Source: Opisthocomus hoazin (taxonomy: Eukaryota > Chordata > Aves > Opisthocomiformes > Opisthocomidae). Taken from it: a DNA stretch of 64,000 bases. The notes beneath the pieces are model-generated. The model was not told the DNA's origin, did no database searches, and saw only the letters and a list, made by a program, of their open reading frames with translations. The stretch is taken from NCBI RefSeq assembly GCF_030867145.1, contig NC_134418.1:864802-928801 (forward strand). Reading direction: 5' to 3'. Below, piece by piece: positions 33,461 through 64,000 of this stretch (within the stretch, counting starts at the first letter, position 1; every line of letters begins with the position of its first letter). The position numbers and the translations under genes are program-made.

Positions 33461-34157
33461 GCGGGGGGTTGCGTTTGGCATCACTGATTCTGTTTTATTC
33501 CCTCCCTGGCTCGATGCAGAGCCCGGGAGGGAGCTCTTCCCCCACGGCGGGTGAAGCTTCGCGGGCCCCACGCGCCGCCCCGGCGCCGGGACCCTGGTGG
33601 CAACGATCCCGGTGCCACCATGGATCGCCACGCGCCGCCTTTTCCTGTCGCCTCTGCGCCCGCAGGAACCCAAACCCGAGGCCGTCGGGGGAGCAAAGCC
33701 TTGGGGTGCCCGTCCGTGGCGCGGGCAGCCGGGGAGGTCACCGTCCCGCGCTGCTGCTCCTCAGTGACCTGGTTTCCTTGTTTGGTTTGGCTTGGTCTTC
33801 CTTGCTTTGTTCCCATCTCTTGGTCCAAGCCTGTGGAGCGTGTGGCAGCGGGGCCGGGGCTTTGTGACCCGTCTTGGACGCTCGGAACGGCGGGTGGCAG
33901 CCTGGATCACGACTGGCTTGGCTTCCAGCTTTGATTTTTCACCTGGCCGCTTGAAATTTTGTGGAAAAGACTTTTTGAAATCCCACCCTTGTCTCAAGCT
34001 TTGGGTGGTTGCCTTTGGCCGTGCCATGTTCCTGGAGGAGGAGTGAAGAAGCGTTCCTGCGTGCCCAAGGGGAACGAGAGGCTCGGTGGTTCTACTCGGT
34101 GGAGATGCTACAACTCGTAGCTGCGTCGTGGCCGGTACAAAAACCCTCGTGTCTTCA
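33461..34157. other. Intergenic DNA, no gene recognised
   Basis: GC-rich non-coding sequence after the ZNF638 polyadenylation site; open frames here lack splice or domain support. Confidence 0.5.
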
Positions 34158-34325
34158 GCCCTGGCCCAGGCTGCCCAGGGAGGCTGTGGAGTCTCCTTCT
34201 CTGGAGATATTCCAGCCCCACCTGGACAAGGTCCTCTGCAGCCTGCTCTGGGTGACCCTGCTTGGACAGGGGGTTGGGCTGGGGGACCCACAGAGGTCCC
34301 TGCCGACCTCAAACACTCTGGGATT
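34158..34325 (+). mobile_element. CR1 LINE 3' fragment
   Basis: GCCCTGGCCCAGGCTGCCCA to CAAACACTCTGGGATTC. Confidence 0.86.
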
Positions 34326-35205
34326 CAGACCACTGCTGGGTGAAGCACCAAAACAATCCAGACTTGGGGTTCAGCAAGCGAAGCAGCTGCGTCTCGCCGT
34401 GGTGGAGCGTGTTCCTCGGTGGGAGGTGACCCCGTGGAGTTCCTCAGACTTGTCAGACCGTGGTCCTTCCAGAGCAGGTGGATGTGGAGGGAGGTACCTG
34501 CGCTCCGTGCGTTGGGGCTGAGCCAGAAGACGTCCATAGGTGCCTGTCCACCACCTGATGCCCGTGGTGGGAGGACAGAGCCTGCTCTGAAGGCTCCAGG
34601 AGAAGACTTTGTGTTGGGCTGCTCGGGCAGTCCCAAACCCATCTCCATAAACTGCAAATCGCTTCTGCCTGGGCTTTTTTTCTCCCTCCCCTTCATTTTT
34701 TTGCGTCCTGGTGGGACGCAGAAGCATCTCAGAAATGCTCAGGGGGGTTCGGAGCAGCAGCTGCCCAGCGTGGGCAAGAACGTGCGAGCGCGGACGCGCG
34801 TCCCCGAGCTGCCCCCTGCTCCGGAGCAGCCGGTGTGGGGGTGGTGAGGGGCTTAATTACTCTCGCTAATGAGTTAGCAGCGATCCATAGGGAAGAGAAT
34901 CCCAATATCCTGCGTGAGCTCGTGGGTGGAGGCTGGAATCCGGTGGGAAGAGCCTGCTGGAGGGGCACAAAGCTCCGTGGGGAGCTGCCAGCAGCGTCCT
35001 CCCGGCCTCTCCAGGGCGTGGGATGGGGCTTTCTGTCCCCTTTGTCCCCTCTCCTGGGCCGTGAGGCGTTTCCAGAGCCCCTCTGCGGTCTCGGGGAGGG
35101 AGAATTTCTCACCACGGTTCCTCTGCGTTGCTCTGTCTGGGCAGAGGAGGAGAGGACAGCACGGGTCTTCGTCCCTGCGTCTGCTGCGCGAGGTTCAGTC
35201 CGAAT
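34326..35205. other. Intergenic DNA, no gene recognised
   Basis: Unique sequence; I see no conserved protein and no repeat family. Confidence 0.5.
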
Positions 35206-35406
35206 TTAGAACCCCAGACCGGTTTGGGTGGGAAGGGACCTGACAGACCCCCCCAGCCCACCCCCCTGCCACGGGCTGGGACCCCTTCCCCCAGCCCAGG
35301 CTGCTCCCAGCCCCGTCCAACCTGGCCTTGAGCCCTGCCAGGGAGGGGGCAGCCCCAGCTCCTCTGGGCACCCCCAGAGTGAAGAATTTCTCCCACATCT
35401 CCCCTA
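35206..35406 (-). mobile_element. CR1 LINE 3' end, older subfamily
   Basis: CCCCAGACCGGTTTGGGTGG to GAATTTCTCCCACATCTCCC. A similar copy lies at 51410. Confidence 0.82.
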
Positions 35407-36052
35407 AATCACAGAATCACAGAATGGTCGGGGTTGGCAGGGCCCTCTGGGGTCCCCCAGCCCAGCCCCCTGCCCAAGCAGGGTCACCCAGAGCAGGGGG
35501 CACAGCACCGCGGCCAGGCGGGGCTGGAATATCTCCAGAGAAGGAGACTCCACAGCCTCCCTGGGCAGCCTGGGCCAGGGCTCCGTCACCCTCAGAGGGA
35601 AGAAGTTCTTCCTCATCTTCAGCTGGAGCTTCCTCTGCTCCAGTTTGTGCCCATTGCCCCTTGTCCTGTCGCTGGGCACCACTGGGAAGAGTCTGGCCCC
35701 GTCCTCCTGACCCCCACCCTGCAGATATTTAGAGGCATTTCGAAGGTCCCCTCTCAGCCTTCTCTTCTCCAGGCTGAACAAGCCCAGCTCCCTCAGCCTC
35801 TCCTCGCAGCAGAGATGCTCCAGTCCCCTCCTCATCCTCGCAGCCCTGCGCTGGACTCTCTCCAGTAGCTCCTCATCTTTCTTGAACTGGGGAGCCCGTA
35901 GCTCCTCATCTTTCTTGAACTGGGGAGCCCAGCACTGGACACAGGACTCCAGATGGGGCCTCACCAGGGCAGTGTGGAGGGGCAGGAGAACCTCCCTCGC
36001 CCTGCTGCCCACACTCCTCCTCATGCACCCCAGGATCCCATTGGCTTTCTTG
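35407..36052 (-). mobile_element. CR1 LINE, 3' portion with a short internal duplication
   Basis: Tail TCACAGAATCACAGAATGGT at left. TAGCTCCTCATCTTTCTTGA is repeated near 35866 and 35899, duplicating the QFKKDEEL coding region. Confidence 0.92.
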
Positions 36053-36289
36053 CACCCTGCTCTGTCGCCCACCTGCACCCAGCCTGGGGCTGCCCGAGGT
36101 GGGACCGAGCATCGGCTCCAGCGTGAGCTCCTGTGGTGTGGTGGGATCCATGGAGAGGCCCTTGTTCCATAAATCCCGGTCCCGCTCCATGTCCGCTTCA
36201 GCTCCCTGGACCCGTCCATGCCCGGCCCTTCCCTCTGAGACGCCGGAACATCTGAGATCTCAGATCAACCCAGGCGGCCACAGGAAGAG

Positions 36290-37497
36290 ATGCTGGAGCT
36301 GTGAGGGCCATGATGGGGTCACAGCGTTGGTGGACAAAGGGCGGGCAGCCGACATCGTCCACCTGGACTCGCGCAAGGCGTTCAACACTCCCGCATGAGG
36401 TCCTGGGCTCTAAGTTGGAAGGACGTGGATTTGACGGATGGACCACTCCTTGGGTAAGGAACTGCCTCGATGGGTGCACTCCAAGAGTTACAGTCAACGG
36501 CTCGATGGCCAGGTGGAGACCAGTGACGAGTGGTGGGCCTCAGGGGTTGGTACTGGGACTGCTGCCGTGCAGTCTCTCCATCGGCGACGTGGACAGTGGG
36601 ACTGAGCACCCTCCGTTAGTTGCTGATGACACCAAGCTGTGTGGTGTGGGTGACACGCTGGAGGGAAGGGATGCCATCCAGGGGGACCTGGACCAGCTCA
36701 AGAAGTGGGCCTGTGTGAACATCATGAGGTTCAACCAGGCCAAGTGCAGGGTCCTTCACGGGGGTCGGGGCAACCCCAAACAGAAGCACAGGGTGGGTGG
36801 AGAGTGGCTGGAGAGCAGCCCTGAGGAGGAGGACTTGGGGGTACTGGTGGATGAGAAGCTCAACAGGAGCTGGCAATGTGTGCTGGCAGCTCAGAAAGCC
36901 ACCCGTGTCCTGGCCTGCATCAAGAGCAGCGTGGGCAGCAGGGTGAGGGAGGGGGTTCTGCCCCTTGACCCCGCTCTCCTCAGACACCACCTGGAGTCCT
37001 GCGTCCAGCTCTGGAGCCCCCAGCATAGGAAGGACATGGATGGGTTGGAGCGGGGCCAGAGGAGGCCACGGAGATGATCCGAGGGCTGGAGCACCTCTCC
37101 TGCGAGGACAGGCTGAGGGAGCTGGGGCTGCTCAGCCTGGAGAAGGCTCCAGGGTGACCTTAGAGCAGCTGCCAGTGCCTGGAGGGGCTACAGGAAGGGT
37201 GGAGAGGGGCTTTTCAGAAGGGTGTGTGGTGACAGGAAAAGGGGGAATGGCTCTAAACTAAAAGAGGGCAGATTGAGATGAGATATTGGGAGGAAGATCA
37301 CCACCAGGAGGGTGGTGAGGCCCTGGCCCAGGCTGCCCAGAGAAGCTGCGGCTGCCCCCCCCGGCAGGGTCCAAGGCCAGGTTGGATGGAGCTCTGAGCA
37401 CCCTGGGCTGGTGGGAGATGTCCCTGCTCATGGCAGGGGGGTTGGAACCAGCTGATCTCCAAGGTCCCTCCCAACCCAACCCATTCCGTGATTCCAT
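36290..37497 (+). mobile_element. CR1 LINE with degraded reverse-transcriptase region
   Basis: Recognisable RT motifs: VDKGRAADIVHLDSRKAF near 36330, TSGGPQGLVLGLL near 36530 and the active-site core VADDTKL near 36620. These are followed by the thumb/C-terminal region (EEEDLGVLVDEKLNRSWQC). A frameshift near 36395 and others downstream break the frame. It ends with a tail near 37495. Older than most copies here. Confidence 0.9.
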
Positions 37498-37764
37498 GAA
37501 AAAGCCCCTCCTGCCCACCCAGGGTGACGTGAAGAAGAGAAACCCAGGAACAACGAGGGGACCCCCCCAGACGCCACGAGAACGAGCTGCTGGCGGCTCT
37601 CAGCGCCGCTCCCCAGAACCACGGCGCTGCCCTCCAGTTGGCCCAGTCGCCAGCCCGGCTGCAAACTGGGGTGGTCTCAGGGCCACCAGCAGCCGAACTG
37701 GCCCCGGCCGCGACACCCCCGCTTGTTACTGGGGGGTCTTCTGGTTCCAGGGCTATTGGCTCGT

Positions 37765-39190
37765 TAGTTAAGGGTTCTCATTTATGGATTATTAGCTTAT
37801 TAATTCAGGGTTATTATTTAAGAGTTATTAGCTTATTATTTAAGGGTTATTATTTAAGGGTTATTAGCTTATTGTTTAAGGGTCATCTTATTTAAGGGTT
37901 ATTAGTTTATTATTTAAGGGTTATTAGCTTATTATTTAAGGGTCTTCTTATTTATGGATTATTATATTATTATTTAAGGGTCTTCTTATTTATGGATTAT
38001 TAGCTTATTATTTAAGAGTTATTAGCTTATTATTTAAGGGTCTTCTTATTTATGGATTATTAGTTTATTATATAAGGGACTTCTTATTTATGGATTATTA
38101 GCTTATTATTTAAGGGTTATTAGCTTATTATTTAAGGGTCTTCTTATTTATGGATTATTAGCTTATTATATAAGGGTCTTCTTATTTATGGATTATTTTA
38201 TTATTTAAGGGTTAGCTTATTATTTAAGGGTCTTCATATTTAAGGGTTATTAGCTCATTATTTAAGGGTTATTATTTAACGGTTATTAGCTTATTCTTTA
38301 AGAGTCTTCTTATTTAAGGGTTATTAGTTTATTATTTGAAGGTTATTATTTAAGAGTTATTAGCTTATTATTTGAGGGTCTTCTTATTTAAGGGTCATTA
38401 GTTTATTATTTAAGGGTTATTATTGAAGACTTGTTAGCTTATTAAGGGTCTTCTTATTTATGGATTATTAGCTTATTATTTAAGGGTCTTCTTATTTATG
38501 GATTATTAGCCTATTATTTAAGGGTCTTCTTATTTAAGGGTTATTAGGTTATTATTTCAGGGTTATTGTTTAACAGTTATTAGCTTATTATTTAAGGGTC
38601 TTCTTATTTATGGATTATTACCTTATTATTTAAGGGCTATTATTTAAGTGTTATTAGCTTATTATTTAAGGGTCATCTTATTTCAGGGTCATTAGTTTAT
38701 TATTTAACGGTTATTATCTTATTATTTAAGGGTTATTATTTTATGGTTAATAGCTCATTATTTAAGGGTCTTATCTCAAGGTTATTAGCTTATTATTTGA
38801 GGTTTATTGTTTAACAGTTATTAGCTTATTTAAGGGTCTTCTTATTTATGGATTATTAGCTTATTATTTAAGGGTCTCCTTATTTAAGGTTTATTAGCTT
38901 ATTATTTAAGGTTTATTAGCTTATTATTTAAGGGTTATTATTTCATGGTTAATAGCTCGTTATTTAAGGGTCTTCTTATTTCAGGGTCATTAGCTTATTA
39001 TTTGAGGGTTATTGTTTAACAGTTATTAGCTTATTATTTAAGGGTCTTCTTATTTATGGATTATTAGCTTGTTATTTAAGGGTTATTATTTAAAGGTTAT
39101 TAGCTTATTATTTAAGGGTTGTCTTATTTCATGGTTATTAGTTTATTATTTAAGGGTTATTTCAGGGTTATTAGCTCATTATTTGAGGGT
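37765..39190 (+). repeat. AT-rich minisatellite, 1.4 kb
   Basis: Degenerate array of TTATTAGCTTATTATTTAAG-type units alternating with GGGTCTTCTTATTTATGGA. It separates the CR1 remnants from the GC-rich DYSF promoter. Confidence 0.93.
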
Positions 39191-39199
39191 TATGATCCA

Positions 39200-39958
39200 A
39201 GAACCGGTGCTCGCAGCGCGGTGGGCTCTCAGGGTCTCTGGGTGCAGCGCGACGGGGCCGTGGGTGCTCGCGGTGAGCCGGGGGGGTGCGGGGAGGGGGG
39301 GTCCTGGCCTGGCTTTGGGGGGGGGGGGGGAGGGAGCTGCTGGGAAACCCAGGGGTAAAAATAACGTCCCCGAAATAGCCGGGCGCGGTGGCCGTCCCCA
39401 GCTGTCCCCGGCGGTGCCGAGGGCGGGGGGGGTCCTCCCGCCCCCCCGCTGGGGAAACTGAGGCAGGGGACGGGGCGCGGGGAGGGTGGGACCCCCGGGC
39501 AGGGGGAGTTTGCCCGCACCCAGCTGGGGGGGGACTTCGGGCCGTGCCGTGGGGCTCCCCGGACCCCCGTTTCCCCCAGCCCGGGGTGTGTGTGGGGGGG
39601 GTGCTGGCCCCCCCCACGTCTGGCCCCGGCCCCACAGTGAGGGGCTGCGCCCGGGGGGTCCCCAGCGCTGACCAAACCCATCTTTAGGGGGCTTGGGGGG
39701 GCTTCTCCACCCCCCCCCCCCCCCGCGGGGGAGCCCCAGTTGGGGGGTTTGGACCCAGCACCCCCCTCCGGCGGGGTCCCCGGGGGGGGGCACTCCCCCC
39801 CCCCCCGCCCTCCCGTAGGACCCGGGGAAGGGGGTCCCGCACCCAGCCCGGCCGCAGCCGTTCCCCTTTAAGAGGGGCGGGCCCCGGGGGGGGGGAGGGG
39901 GCAGTGGGGGGGGGCCGGGGGGGGGCTGCGGGGCCGGGCGGGTCGCTGCGGGGCCGCG
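39200..39958 (+). promoter_or_regulatory. DYSF: DYSF proximal promoter / CpG-rich region and 5' UTR
   Basis: Composition changes abruptly from the AT array to very GC-rich, CpG-containing DNA. A CCCCTTTAAGAGG element, possibly TATA-like, and an overlapping GGGGCGGG Sp1-type box lie at 39862-39882, about 80 bp before the ATG. The transcription start is not determinable; the 5' UTR is probably short. Confidence 0.5.
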
Positions 39959-63048
<23,090 letters not shown>

Positions 63049-63220
63049 GTAAGTGGGGGGCTGCAGGGTGGGATTTGGGGTGCACGGCCGTGGAGGAGCA
63101 CTGCATGCTCGTGGCTGGAGGTCGGCGTTGGCTTGGAGGATGTCACAGCCGCCATGGTCCCTGCCAAGTCACCGTGCTGGGGGAGACGCAGGGCAGGGTG
63201 CTGGGGGATGCTCCATCCTC

Positions 63221-63947
63221 TGGTCTCTTTTCTGGTTGGACCTGGACTCTCCTGGTTTGGGGTTTTGAGGATCTCCAGGTCACCCCAGCGGCACTGGTCT
63301 CTTTTCTGGTTGGACCTGGCCCCTCCTGGTTTGGGGTTCTGAAGATCAACAGGTCACCCCAGGGGCACTGTTCTGGTTGGACCTGGTCCCTCCTGGTTTG
63401 GGGTTTTGAAGATCTCCAGGTCACCCTAGGGGCACTGGTCTCTTTTCTGGTTGGACCTGGCCCCTCCTGGTTTGGAGTTTTGAAGATCTCCAGATCACCC
63501 CAGGGGCACTGGTCTCTTTTCTGGTTGGACCTGGCCCCTCCTGGTTTGGGGTTCTGAAGCTCTCCAGGTCACCCTAGGGGCACTGGTCTCTTTTCTGGTT
63601 GGACCTGGTCCCTCCTGGTTTGGGGTTTTGAAGATCTCCAGGTCACCCTAGGGGCACTGGTCTCTTATCTGGTTGGACCTGGTCCCTCCTGGTTTGGGGT
63701 TCTGAAGCTCTCCATGTCACCCCAGGGGCACTGGTCTCTTTTCTGGTTGAACCTGGCCCCTCCTGGTTTGGGGTTTTGAAGATCTCCAGGTCACCCTAGG
63801 GGCACTGGTCTCTTTTCTGGTTGGACCTGGCCCCTCCTGGTTTGGGGTTTTGAAGCTCTCCAGGTCACCCCAGGTGCACTGGTCTCTTTTCTGGTTGGAC
63901 CTGGCCCCTCCTGGTTTGGAGTTCTGAAGATCTCCAGGTCAGCCCAG
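63221..63947 (+). repeat. 74 bp minisatellite in DYSF intron 16
   Basis: TGGTCTCTTTTCTGGTTGGA starts at 63221, 63295, 63436, 63510, 63584, 63658, 63732, 63806 and 63880. Spacing is exactly 74 bp, with one shortened unit near 63369. About ten copies. Confidence 0.95.
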
Positions 63948-64000
63948 GAGCGTTGGGATGGGGTTGCTGCAGGGCCATGGTGTGCCAGAGGTTCTGTTGT

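Noticed and set aside
36301..37077. 258-codon open frame as a host gene
   Set aside because: It is CR1 reverse transcriptase (VADDTKL core, CR1 C-terminal motifs) with a frameshift near 36395.
37765..39190. TTAAGGG-like units as interstitial telomere repeat
   Set aside because: The motif is TTTAAGGG within longer AT units, not TTAGGG, and the register is not hexameric.

Overview
The window is vertebrate nuclear DNA, almost certainly from a bird. More than 30 CR1 (chicken repeat 1) LINE copies lie on both strands, most ending in the short tandem tail typical of CR1. The two genes present, ZNF638 and DYSF, lie next to each other in the same order and orientation as in other amniotes; in chicken this neighbourhood is on a microchromosome. 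High GC, short introns and many GC-rich minisatellites fit a microchromosome. The CR1 density suggests a lineage with recent CR1 expansion (woodpecker-like birds are one possibility), but I cannot fix the species.

1-33.5 kb: the 3' part of ZNF638 (NP220), + strand. About 24 coding exons can be read from splice sites, phase and protein features. In order they give an RS-rich segment, three RRM-like folds (each split over two or three exons), a 464-codon Ala/Glu/Pro-rich exon, an acidic exon with eight LVTVDEV-type repeats, and a C-terminal matrin-type zinc finger. The stop codon is at 33217-33219 and an AATAAA signal at 33433. The 5' part of the gene lies left of the window. CR1 copies fill many introns. 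One spot in the acidic exon looks like a one-base frameshift, and one candidate exon abuts a CR1 insertion.

33.5-39.9 kb: intergenic, with CR1 remnants (one with a recognisable reverse-transcriptase region) and a 1.4 kb AT-rich tandem array, then a G/C-rich promoter region.

39.96-64 kb: the 5' part of DYSF (dysferlin), + strand. It holds the canonical first exon, exons 2-16 (C2A, C2B and the start of C2C) and, inside intron 1, a second first exon that corresponds to the known alternative C2A start (DYSF_v1). Splice phases agree through all 16 exons, and both first exons join exon 2 in the same phase. The introns are packed with tandem arrays: G-rich repeats that copy the end of exon 1, a 46-bp-class array, a 29-30 bp array with a 266 bp higher-order period, a GATGG-rich 2.4 kb array, a 45 bp array of 2.5 kb, a TTCTC/TTCCC pentanucleotide tract and a 74 bp array.

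The longest open reading frames in the window (about 800 codons) come from these arrays and are not genes. I saw no RNA genes, CRISPR arrays or prokaryote-type systems. The most notable features are the nested alternative DYSF first exon between minisatellites, the exon-1 copies with splice donors in intron 1, and the apparent frameshift in ZNF638.
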